Assembly: GCA_016191335.1 (NCBI GenBank)
Contig: JACPOW010000011.1
Span: 23,618 to 87,617 of the forward strand
Length of the DNA stretch: 64,000 nt
Direction of reading: 5' to 3'
Origin: Elusimicrobiota bacterium
GTDB lineage: Bacteria; Elusimicrobiota; Elusimicrobia; UBA1565; UBA9628
The notes beneath the pieces were generated by a model. It did not search any database. It was not told the origin of the DNA and was given only the letters and a program-made list of their open reading frames with translations. The position numbers were made by a program, and so were the translations under genes. Shown here piece by piece: positions 28,042-35,822 of this stretch (position 1 is its first letter; each line of letters starts with the position of its first letter).

Positions 28042-29491
28042 AGAACCGGAGCCGCATATCGAAGGTATTGATACGGGAGAGGTCGACCCGCTTGCTGGCC
28101 GCGATGAGTCCAGGCTCGATGAACAGGGGCACGGCGTAGGCTTCCGTCAGGATGTGTTCGTGCAGCTCCCGAAGGCCGACCTCGCGGTTCGCTTTGCTGT
28201 CGGCGGCCATGATCTTGCCGAAGAGATGCTCGACTTCCGGGCGGTAATGCGTGAGGTCGCCGTGGCCGGGGGAGAACATGAACTGCCAACTCCCCATCGC
28301 GTCGCTCTGGTTGCCTGTGAATTGGGACATCTGCACGTCCGAGTCATCTCCCGAGGGTCTGCGCTCGGAGGCGAAGTGGAAGTCGAGGGTGGCACCGGCA
28401 CGGGAGAAGCCGGACGCGAGGGCTTCTCGGATCGGCGCGCCGTCGGAGAACGACGGAAGGAGGTTCACCTTGAGTCTTTTCCCCTTGAGCCGGCCGGAGG
28501 GGTTGCCCTTCGCGATGTCCCGGCCGTTCAGGCGTCCCGAGTAGCCCTCGGGAATCAACTGGCGCTCGCGCTTGAGGTCGGAGTATGCGAATCCCTCCAG
28601 CGAATCCTCGACGGCGAGAAGGAAATCGCGCCGTGCCTGAGCGTCGCGCCAGAACGGCTTCGCCGGGTTGAAGTGAAAATAGTAGATCCACGTCGGGTAG
28701 CCCTTTAGAACCTGGGGCGCCTTGCTTAGGATCTTCGGGTTGGCGCCTCGGAAAGTGGGAATGGGCACCTTTAGGAGGTCGATATCCACGGTATCGAAGA
28801 AGTCCCCGATCGTGTCCAGCGTGAAGGGAACGAGTTCCACTTGCTCCGGATAGTCGGTCGGCTCAGAGTGGTGTTCGTTTTTCCGCAAGACGAGCCGCTT
28901 GCCGGGTTCGTAGGCTTCGACTGAATACGGTCCGGAGGTGACGCTCCACCCTTTCGTGAGGTTGTCGGGATGGAGCAAGGCCGCGTCGGCAAGCCCCAAC
29001 TCGTGGATAAGCCCGTCGTTCGTCGGCGCGGAGAAGTCGAGGATGACGTCGTTTGCCTGGATCGTCGCGCTTCGGAGATTCTTGAGGTAGACGATATGAC
29101 GGTGCTTGTCTCGCGCCAACGACTCGAGGTGCGCCGCAATCATGCCTGGCTCTATCGGGTTGCCGTCGCTCCACGCCGCTCCCGGCCGTAAGTGGAAAAT
29201 CCAGCGCGTCGGCGACGGATGCTCCCATGACTGCGCGAGGCCGGGCGCGTAGCCCGAGGGCGATTGGCTGGAGTCCCGGACGAGGCCGACCGCCAGATTC
29301 TCGAGAAGATAGTAGTGGTAGACGAGTTCCGTGTTGTTGGGGTCGAGGATCCTTTGGTCCTGCCGCAAGACATACAGCGGGAAACCGACTCGGAGCGTCT
29401 TTGGACGTGTCATGATGAACCAGGAGTAAACCAAAATCGCCCCCAAGGCCGCGAACGCGAAAAGGGCGGTTCGATGTTTCTGTGCGTTCAT
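28022..29491 (-). CDS. Membrane-anchored family 5 extracellular solute (peptide)-binding protein
   Basis: Hydrophobic N-terminus, then NLAVGLVRD...YAPGLAQSWEHPSPTRWIFHLRPGAAWSDGNPI...TSGPYSVEAYEPGKRLVLRKNE. Start ambiguous between 29533 and 29491. Confidence 0.8.
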   Translation of the reverse strand: MNAQKHRTALFAFAALGAILVYSWFIMTRPKTLRVGFPLYVLRQDQRILDPNNTELVYHYYLLENLAVGLVRDSSQSPSGYAPGLAQSWEHPSPTRWIFHLRPGAAWSDGNPIEPGMIAAHLESLARDKHRHIVYLKNLRSATIQANDVILDFSAPTNDGLIHELGLADAALLHPDNLTKGWSVTSGPYSVEAYEPGKRLVLRKNEHHSEPTDYPEQVELVPFTLDTIGDFFDTVDIDLLKVPIPTFRGANPKILSKAPQVLKGYPTWIYYFHFNPAKPFWRDAQARRDFLLAVEDSLEGFAYSDLKRERQLIPEGYSGRLNGRDIAKGNPSGRLKGKRLKVNLLPSFSDGAPIREALASGFSRAGATLDFHFASERRPSGDDSDVQMSQFTGNQSDAMGSWQFMFSPGHGDLTHYRPEVEHLFGKIMAADSKANREVGLRELHEHILTEAYAVPLFIEPGLIAASKRVDLSRINTFDMRLRFYEVQWK

Positions 29492-29518
29492 GGTATGAGG
29501 CCGGAATAATCCACCTAG

Positions 29519-29558
29519 CAAACCGCCCGGCAATGGCTTGTCAGCCTTTGCCGGGCGG
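29519..29558 (-). terminator. Hairpin/attenuator between the 47-aa peptide gene and the SBP gene
   Basis: Minus strand CCGCCCGGCA-AAGGCTGACAAGCCAT-TGCCGGGCGG then TTTG: 10-bp GC stem plus short U-tract. Confidence 0.65.
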
Positions 29559-29587
29559 GAGCTTGGGGCGGGCGGCAGGAGGCGGTC

Positions 29588-29731
29588 TTAGAGGTCCCTG
29601 CAGTTGGAATCGGTGCCGGCAACGGAGACGCCGACCGAGGCCTTGGTGTAAACCAGGGCGGAAAGGGACGCCACGAGGGAGAACGCGCCCAGGATATAGC
29701 CGACGATGAGGAACGGGACCTTTTTGTTCAT
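29588..29731 (-). CDS. 47-aa small peptide MNKKVPFLIVGYILGAFSLVASLSALVYTKASVGVSVAGTDSNCRDL; candidate YcaO substrate or small membrane peptide
   Basis: Manual translation. GGAGG about 11 nt upstream of ATG; lies between riboswitch copy 2 and an attenuator hairpin; below the ORF-track cutoff. Confidence 0.65.
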   Translation of the reverse strand: MNKKVPFLIVGYILGAFSLVASLSALVYTKASVGVSVAGTDSNCRDL

Positions 29732-29782
29732 GTTCGTATGAACCTCCGTGAAGTTATGAGTCTACCAAAATTAGCGGTACGG

Positions 29783-29828
29783 AAAATAAAAAGCCAGAGG
29801 CCTGGCTTAATGCATGCCAAGCCTCTGG
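29783..29828 (-). terminator. Intrinsic terminator overlapping P1 3' strand of riboswitch copy 2
   Basis: Minus strand CCAGAGGCTTGGC-atgcattaa-GCCAGGCCTCTGG (13 bp) followed by CTTTTTATTTT. Confidence 0.85.
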
Positions 29829-29887
29829 TTTCATCCGATTTCGGTCGGATCGTGGATACCCCGGGGCCAATCCCCCGGATTACAGAG
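29823..29887 (-). ncRNA. Variant purine-riboswitch-family aptamer (2'-dG-like core), copy 2
   Basis: Minus strand CTCTG-TA-ATCCGGGG-GATTGG-CCCCGG-GGTATCCAC-GATCCGA-CCGAAA-TCGGAT-GAAAC-CAGAG. Same J2/3 and L3 as copy 1 with different stem sequences. Confidence 0.65.
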
Positions 29888-29981
29888 TCGCCATCACGGC
29901 GATAAAACAGTTTAGCCGGGGAGGTCGTTTCGGACGAGGGCCTATTGGCCTATCCGTGAATAGGCCCTGCTCCCTGGCCGG

Positions 29982-31445
29982 TCAGTTCGAGGCGGCTACC
30001 GCGCCGCCTCCCCGCGACCACAGCGGGGGAGAGCCGTCTAGTTGCGCCTGCGCGAGCTTTTCGTAGAATCGCCGGAATCTGCCCGGATCGATCTCGGCCG
30101 CGCGTTTGAAATCGGCGAGCGCGCGTCCTCTCTGCCCCAACGTTTCCAGAGCGATGCCGCGATAGAGCAGGGCGTCGGCAGATCGGCGGTCGGCCTTCAA
30201 GGCCAAAGTCGTCTCCTTGATCGTCTCCTCCGGTTTTCCCATCCGTGAGAATACCGCCCCTCGGACCATGTGAGCGGTCGCGTCATTGGGGTCGCTCTCG
30301 AGAGCGCGGGCGGCGTCCTCCAGAGCCTGCTTGTCCTCGCCCTTGCCCAGGCGGCTGCGCGCGCGCTGGCCGTAGAATCGTTTTTGGGCCACCTGGTAGA
30401 GGTTTCCGTAGCGTTCGGGGGAGACCCGAGCGGCCTGCTTGAGGTCCTCGAGAGCGAGGTCGTAGCGGCCGCGATCGCTCCACAGGAACCTGCCCCGGAT
30501 GGCAAGGGCGTCCGCGTCGCCGGGGTCGCCCTTCAGGGCGCGGTCGGCCCAGGCGAAGGCCTCCTCGCGGCGGCGCGCCTGCATCATGAGCATCGATCTT
30601 TGAGACATGGTCGCCGGCAGCTCCCGGCTGAGCGAGACGGCCTTGAGGGAGTCCTCGTCCGCCCCCTTGAGGTCACCGGACAGTCCACGCGCCATCACCC
30701 GCGCGTAATAGAGGGGGGCTGAATCGGCGTTCTTCCTGATAGCTCCGCTCAGGACCTGCTCGGCCCGGACGGGGTCGCCCCGGTCCATCAAGGCATAGCC
30801 GTTGACGAGCGCCGTTCGCGCGCCGGAACCAGGCTTAAGCGGACGAGCTCCGCCGGGGCGCTCCTTTTGAAGCTCGATGTTCCATTCACCTTCGTCCATG
30901 GTTTGTCCCGGCAGCCATTGCCGCCCGAACAGCTTCCGGCTCTCCGTCAAGGTCCGGTCGAAAATAGCCCGTATTTTCTCGTCGTGCAGCCGCAGCGTCT
31001 GCTGATTGCGGATCTCGCGCAGATCGGGGTCGTTCGGAAAGCGGTCCAGCGCCTCCATGAACAGGCGTTCGGCGGCGGGCGTATCGCCGCGGGTCAGAGC
31101 GTCGCGGATGGCGAGCTTGGCGGCGACGGCTTGAGGCTTGACGGCCGATGGGCGAGAAGCGGGCGGCACGGCCTGTACCGCCGCGACGGCCGAGACCACT
31201 CCGAGCCCCGCCGCCTGTCCCTTGATCTGGACCTTGGCCTGCGTCGTATCGGGCTCGGTCGCGCGATCCGATGACCGGAGCGGCGCGGACTCAGGCGCTT
31301 GCGGCGGGTCGTCTTCCTCAAGAAGACCTTCAGCAACAGGTTTATTCGAAGATAATGCGCCCGCCGTGTCATCGTTCTGGCAATGCGCGGAAGAAGCCGC
31401 GAAGAGGGCGAGGGTCGCGATCAGGAGGGAGGGCGCTCTGATCAT
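29982..31445 (-). CDS. Secreted TPR-repeat protein
   Basis: Signal-like MIRAPSLLIATLALFAASSAHC at 31445; repeated A..LY.RG.AL..LGQ...AL.D...A.....P TPR pattern. Confidence 0.8.
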   Translation of the reverse strand: MIRAPSLLIATLALFAASSAHCQNDDTAGALSSNKPVAEGLLEEDDPPQAPESAPLRSSDRATEPDTTQAKVQIKGQAAGLGVVSAVAAVQAVPPASRPSAVKPQAVAAKLAIRDALTRGDTPAAERLFMEALDRFPNDPDLREIRNQQTLRLHDEKIRAIFDRTLTESRKLFGRQWLPGQTMDEGEWNIELQKERPGGARPLKPGSGARTALVNGYALMDRGDPVRAEQVLSGAIRKNADSAPLYYARVMARGLSGDLKGADEDSLKAVSLSRELPATMSQRSMLMMQARRREEAFAWADRALKGDPGDADALAIRGRFLWSDRGRYDLALEDLKQAARVSPERYGNLYQVAQKRFYGQRARSRLGKGEDKQALEDAARALESDPNDATAHMVRGAVFSRMGKPEETIKETTLALKADRRSADALLYRGIALETLGQRGRALADFKRAAEIDPGRFRRFYEKLAQAQLDGSPPLWSRGGGAVAASN

Positions 31446-31585
31446 CCGTGGAAGTATAGCCCCGGCCACGGTAATTCGCAATGAAACGGGCGTCCAAAAG
31501 GCCCTCTTTTCGCGCGGGTCCATAATCGCCCGGTCCTTGCCCTTGCGGCCCAGGTGGAATAAGACCATCACGAGTACACTGAGGC

Positions 31586-32197
31586 ATGCTCACGAATCGA
31601 TCCCCTCTCATTGCCCTTCTGGTGTGTCTGCCGTTGACGGCGGCGGCCCAGGTCCGGGACGCGGGGGCGCTGTTGCGCGGACGAATCGAGGCTTTGGGTC
31701 AGGCCGGGTTCGCGGGGATGCAAGACGTTCCGATGCCGCAGGCTCCGAGCGCCGTGCCGGCCGCGCCGCTGTCCGCCCCGGCCGATGAGACTACGCAAGC
31801 CATCGCGGCCTTGATCGACGTCGTTCAAATGTCCGGGGTGGAAAGTAAGTCCGTTGGCGATACCTTGAGGAAACTGGGCGTTGCTTTCGATGGCGAATTC
31901 TTCCTCGCCAAAAACGTCAAAGGAACGGATCCGGCGACGATCAACCTTTTTTCGGTCACCACCGCGCGGGGCAAGACCGACATCCTCCTGGAGACCGTCG
32001 TTAAGGTCGACGGCAAGAAACAGCTCCGCTCATATTTGATCTCAACTGACGGGAAACTCCTCGGAGCTGCAGTGACGCGAAAAGAGGGTGGGGCATACCT
32101 CGCGGAATCGGTCCCCCTGGCGGAAGCCGAGGCCGGCTACCGGGAACAGCTTGATTTCTGGATGCGGTACTACCGCGCCAACCTGAAGAAGCCGTAA
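31586..32197 (+). CDS. Secreted protein of unknown function
   Basis: MLTNRSPLIALLVCLPLTAAAQVRDAG signal peptide. Confidence 0.7.
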   Translation: MLTNRSPLIALLVCLPLTAAAQVRDAGALLRGRIEALGQAGFAGMQDVPMPQAPSAVPAAPLSAPADETTQAIAALIDVVQMSGVESKSVGDTLRKLGVAFDGEFFLAKNVKGTDPATINLFSVTTARGKTDILLETVVKVDGKKQLRSYLISTDGKLLGAAVTRKEGGAYLAESVPLAEAEAGYREQLDFWMRYYRANLKKP

Positions 32198-32209
32198 GCG
32201 CGCCGGCGT

Positions 32210-33415
32210 CTAGCTGAAGTCGGAGTCGAGCATAGGCGCGACTCTTTCCGGCTGACGCCCGAACAGCCCCCAACTCAGGCACAACGCGGCGCATGCGGCC
32301 GCGGCGCCGATGAATAGGGTAGGCGGCGCAAACCACTTGAGCAGCGCTCCCGCGCCGGCCGCCGCCAGCGGAGCGGCGAAGAGAGTCACCGAGCTGATCG
32401 TGGCGAACACCTGGCCCGCGTTCGCGGGCGGAACGGAGCGCTGAAGCTGGGTGGCGACGGGAATCTGGAAGAACGGAAGGGCGGCCCCGATCAGAAGGAT
32501 GGCGACCGCGGCCTGGATGTAGGATTGGCTCGCGCCGACGGCGACGAGGCCGAACGCTATGGCGCCGAGGCTGGCGAGGACCGACTGCTCCCAGCGTGCC
32601 GTCCTGAGGAGTCTTCCCGCCAAAACGTTCCCGCCCACCGCGCCGGCCACGAAAAGGGCCATGGCGAAACCGAAGCCCTGAGGCCCCGCTCCGAGAGAGA
32701 GCATCAGCGGGGCAAGCGCCACGTTGATCGGCGCCAAAGCGAAGTTCAAGATGATGCCAAGGGCTACGAGCGCAAGGACGACCGGCATCGCCGCCAGTGA
32801 GCGGAACCCTTCCGTGTAACCGTCCATGCGCCGGTTCTCGCCGCTGCTTGCCTGCGGAAGCGGGAAGGTGACGAAATGCGAGACGGGCGTGTTGACGAGG
32901 AAGATCGCCGCGAAGACGGCACAGGTCCAGTTCAGTCCGTAGTGCGCCAGGACTGCCCCGCCCAACGCCGGGCCCGCTGCTGAAGCGATGAGGAACGAGA
33001 CGCCGCTCGACGCGTTGGCCTCGTGCATCTTCTCGGGGGTGAACATGGCGGGAATCGTTTTGGAGACGGCTGGCGCGTAGGCGAGGGAGAAGAGCGAACT
33101 GAGAAAGGCGAAGATCGCGGCGTGCCGTGCGACCGTCTGCGCGTCCAGGAAAACGAGCGCCAGCATGAGGGCGAAGCGCGCCAAGCAGGTCGCGCTCAGG
33201 ATGTCGCGCACGGGGTAGCGGTCGAGGCAGCGTCCAATCAGAGGGCCGAAGACGCAGGCCGCGGCGGAGCCGATGAAGACGCCGCTCATCGCCACGGTGC
33301 CGCGCTGCTCCAAAGTGATCCAGGCGAGGAGCATCCGCACGCCCGCGTCCCCAACGGTGGACAGGGCGTAGCCCGCGACGAGACGGCGGAACTCGCGACG
33401 ATGGATCAAGCGCAT
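32210..33415 (-). CDS. MFS transporter, candidate exporter
   Basis: About 12 TM segments; FRRLVAGYALSTVGDAGVRMLLAWITLEQRGTVAMSGVFIGSAAACVFGPLIGRCLDR. Confidence 0.85.
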   Translation of the reverse strand: MRLIHRREFRRLVAGYALSTVGDAGVRMLLAWITLEQRGTVAMSGVFIGSAAACVFGPLIGRCLDRYPVRDILSATCLARFALMLALVFLDAQTVARHAAIFAFLSSLFSLAYAPAVSKTIPAMFTPEKMHEANASSGVSFLIASAAGPALGGAVLAHYGLNWTCAVFAAIFLVNTPVSHFVTFPLPQASSGENRRMDGYTEGFRSLAAMPVVLALVALGIILNFALAPINVALAPLMLSLGAGPQGFGFAMALFVAGAVGGNVLAGRLLRTARWEQSVLASLGAIAFGLVAVGASQSYIQAAVAILLIGAALPFFQIPVATQLQRSVPPANAGQVFATISSVTLFAAPLAAAGAGALLKWFAPPTLFIGAAAACAALCLSWGLFGRQPERVAPMLDSDFS

Positions 33416-33441
33416 AGGATATCTTAAGAGGGAGAGGGCGG

Positions 33442-33474
33442 GGAGGCCGGCCCGCGAGGGACCGGCCTCCCCTG
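33442..33474 (-). terminator. Very strong GC hairpin after the precursor-like gene
   Basis: GGGGAGGCCGG(C/A)CC stem, ~14 bp with one mismatch, 5-nt loop, directly downstream of the stop at 33484; no clean U-tract. Confidence 0.5.
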
Positions 33475-33483
33475 ACGGAGCCT

Positions 33484-33627
33484 TTAGCAGCCGACCGCGA
33501 CGAAGATCGTGTTGCGGTTGGGCTTGTCTCCGCCGTTGACGGAGGCGGGACCGGCGGCGAGCTTGGCGAGCAGCTCCTCCTTGTTGAGGCGCAGCTTCGT
33601 CTTGTTCTCGGTCAGGGTCGGGTTCAT
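33484..33627 (-). CDS. 47-aa RiPP precursor-like peptide MNPTLTENKTKLRLNKEELLAKLAAGPASVNGGDKPNRNTIFVAVGC
   Basis: Manual translation. AGGAG RBS; 32 nt after the radical SAM stop; charged leader-like LRLNKEELLAKL then Gly-rich C-terminal segment ending in Cys. Confidence 0.75.
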   Translation of the reverse strand: MNPTLTENKTKLRLNKEELLAKLAAGPASVNGGDKPNRNTIFVAVGC

Positions 33628-33659
33628 GGGGTATCTCCTGTGCGTCATGGTGTTGCTTC

Positions 33660-35678
33660 CTACGCCGTAGCGCAGATCCGTGCCGATTGCGGCTCGGCGG
33701 AGGCCGTCCGGACGCGGTACATGTCCGGAGCTTCTTCAGAGAGTTCGAGCTCGCCGCTGCCCATGCGGTCGAACGAGGTCGCGATGCGGCTCAGGACGCT
33801 CGCGGGCAGCGCGTAGTTGCCGAAGCGGACCGAGAGGGCGAGGTGGAAGCCGTTGTCCTCGAGGAGCAGGCCTTCGCGCGTCATGACCTGGGCCAGCCGG
33901 GCGATGTCGGCCTCGTACTCGGCGTTCCCGGAGGCTTCGAGCCGCGCGGCGACGCCGCGTACGCTCTGGATCTGGTCGCAGGACTCGTACACCTCGCGCG
34001 CCCGGCCCTTCAGCAGCCACTGGCGGGGCTCGCCGGGGCCGCGCTGGTCCCAGATAAGCAGCCCATCGTCGGTCTCCAGGGACAGCATCTCGTTCTCACG
34101 GTAATCGCCGATCCAGGCGCGGACGGCGTCCTGAAGCGAGCGGACGTAGCCTCGCGGGTCGCGGCCGTCCTGGTAATCGAAGGAGAAATAGTAGGCGATC
34201 TTATGCAGCGAATCCTCGCTGAAGGTCGGGTAGAGATGGCCGTAGGAGGACCGGGCGCGGACGTTCGTGAAGCCCAGCGCCGCGGACTGGTCGAAATTGG
34301 GGCTGAAGCGGTCCAGACGGAGCTGCGCCGTGCTGCCGGGCGGCGGCAGGTGCGTCAGCAGGGGGATCCAGCGCGCCATCTTCTCGTACTCCGCCGCGTC
34401 CTCGCCGGGGAAGCCCCAGAGGATGTTCCAGTAGGGGGTGATGTTCAACTCCTTGCACCACTTGATGAGCTGGACGTTCTGGAGCCCGGTCGTGCCCTTG
34501 CGCATCAGCTTGAGGACGCCGCTGCTGAGGCTCTCGATTCCCGGCTGGATCTTGGTGATGCCGGCCTCGCGCATGAGCTGGAGTTGCTCCTTGCGCAGGT
34601 TCGCCTTGACCTCGTAGAACAGGTCGGTCTTCCCGCCCTTGTCGCGCAGGGCGGGGAGGAAGCGCTGGAAATAGGTCATGTCGAGGATGTTGTCCACGAC
34701 CGAGACCTCGATCCCGGGATAGCGGGCGAGCATGCCTTCGAGTTCGGACAGGGCGCGCTCCTGAGACTTGGCGCGGAACGCCATGTTGGAGCTGTTGAGG
34801 CCGCAGAAGGTGCAGTGGGATTTCTGGCCCCACCAGCAGCCGCGCGAGGTCTCGAAGAGAAGCCGCAGGTCGTGCGTGATGTCGAGACCGCTGGCGTGGA
34901 GCTGACCGAAGTAGTCGTCGTAGTCCACGATGGGCAGGTCGTCCATCGTCTTGGGCGACGGCGCGGTGAGGCGGGCGTTCGGGGGGAACACCTGGCGGCA
35001 GTTCGCCTGCGTGAAGACGCCCTGGACCCCTTCCATGGATTCGCCTTCCAGGAGGCGTAGGACGAGCTGCGGAAAGGCGATCTCGCCCTCGCCGGAGACC
35101 ACCGCGTCGACGAACGAGAAGTTGCGGAGCATCTCGAGTCCCATCACTCCCTCGCTGTTCGCTCCGCCGAAGACGATGGTGACTTCGGGGTGCGCGGCCT
35201 TGATGCGCTTGGCGAGCGCCAGGGAGGCGACGTTCTGCTGGAAGATGCTCGTGAAGCCGATGACGCGGTACTGTCCCCAGGGGATCTCCCGGGCGCAGCG
35301 CTCGATGAAGGCCGCGGCCTGCTCTCGGGCTCCAAGCGCCTTGGCGAAGATCGCATCGGTGTCGGCGGCCTTCTTGCCGCCGGCATGAAGGACGTTCTTT
35401 AAATAGTAATCCGGGTCGGTGAGGCCGGGGCTCAAAGTCTCGGCGAAGATCCACTCGCCGAGCATGTCGGCCGAGTCCGGCTTGCCAGAGGTGATGTCGT
35501 TGTAGAGGTCGGTGCCGATGGCCTTGGCGAAGGGGAGGGTCAGGTAAAGGCATTGCGACGCGACGTCCTTGTCCTTCAAGCAGGCCTGAAGGAGGGAAAG
35601 GCCGATCGAGGGCATGTTGAGGGGGCCGAACGGCATGCTGACCAACAGGACTTTCGCTTCGGGCTTGGTCTCGATCAT
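33660..35678 (-). CDS. B12-binding radical SAM protein, RiPP maturation radical SAM C-methyltransferase-like (rSAM_ocin_1 type)
   Basis: N-terminal B12-binding-like fold; ETSRGCWWGQKSHCTFCGLNSSNMAFRAKS (C-x7-C-x2-C); IQPGIESLSSGVLKLMRKGTTGLQNVQLIKWC. Confidence 0.88.
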   Translation of the reverse strand: MIETKPEAKVLLVSMPFGPLNMPSIGLSLLQACLKDKDVASQCLYLTLPFAKAIGTDLYNDITSGKPDSADMLGEWIFAETLSPGLTDPDYYLKNVLHAGGKKAADTDAIFAKALGAREQAAAFIERCAREIPWGQYRVIGFTSIFQQNVASLALAKRIKAAHPEVTIVFGGANSEGVMGLEMLRNFSFVDAVVSGEGEIAFPQLVLRLLEGESMEGVQGVFTQANCRQVFPPNARLTAPSPKTMDDLPIVDYDDYFGQLHASGLDITHDLRLLFETSRGCWWGQKSHCTFCGLNSSNMAFRAKSQERALSELEGMLARYPGIEVSVVDNILDMTYFQRFLPALRDKGGKTDLFYEVKANLRKEQLQLMREAGITKIQPGIESLSSGVLKLMRKGTTGLQNVQLIKWCKELNITPYWNILWGFPGEDAAEYEKMARWIPLLTHLPPPGSTAQLRLDRFSPNFDQSAALGFTNVRARSSYGHLYPTFSEDSLHKIAYYFSFDYQDGRDPRGYVRSLQDAVRAWIGDYRENEMLSLETDDGLLIWDQRGPGEPRQWLLKGRAREVYESCDQIQSVRGVAARLEASGNAEYEADIARLAQVMTREGLLLEDNGFHLALSVRFGNYALPASVLSRIATSFDRMGSGELELSEEAPDMYRVRTASAEPQSARICATA

Positions 35679-35705
35679 CTTTTCCTCGCGCTGCGTCTGG
35701 CGTCA

Positions 35706-35732
35706 ACCCTCACGTGATCAATTTTCATGCTG
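35706..35732. promoter_or_regulatory. Conserved divergent-intergenic motif, copy 3: ACCCTCACGTGATCAATTTTCATGCTG
   Basis: One difference from copies 1 and 2 in the 19-nt core; between the radical SAM and sigma54-activator genes. Confidence 0.7.
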
Positions 35733-35822
35733 TTGCACCGGCGGGGCGATTCCCTCGGGGAAATCCGTCTCCGCCGGCCTCGACCGCCAAACGGGACGAA
35801 TTTCCTGTAGAATTACAATCTC

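Noticed and set aside
29936-29965. GGGCCTATT...AATAGGCCC hairpin as an intrinsic terminator of the TPR gene
   Set aside because: Stem is real but no U-tract follows; function uncertain, so not listed as a feature.
34201-35706. 501-aa ORF in another minus-strand frame, plus 457-aa + ORF at 33687-35060
   Set aside because: Both overlap the well-supported radical SAM gene and have biased composition with no domain signature.
35706-35732. Shared motif read as a canonical sigma54 -24/-12 promoter
   Set aside because: GG-N10-GC spacing is absent (TG-N12-GC), so only a non-canonical reader is proposed.
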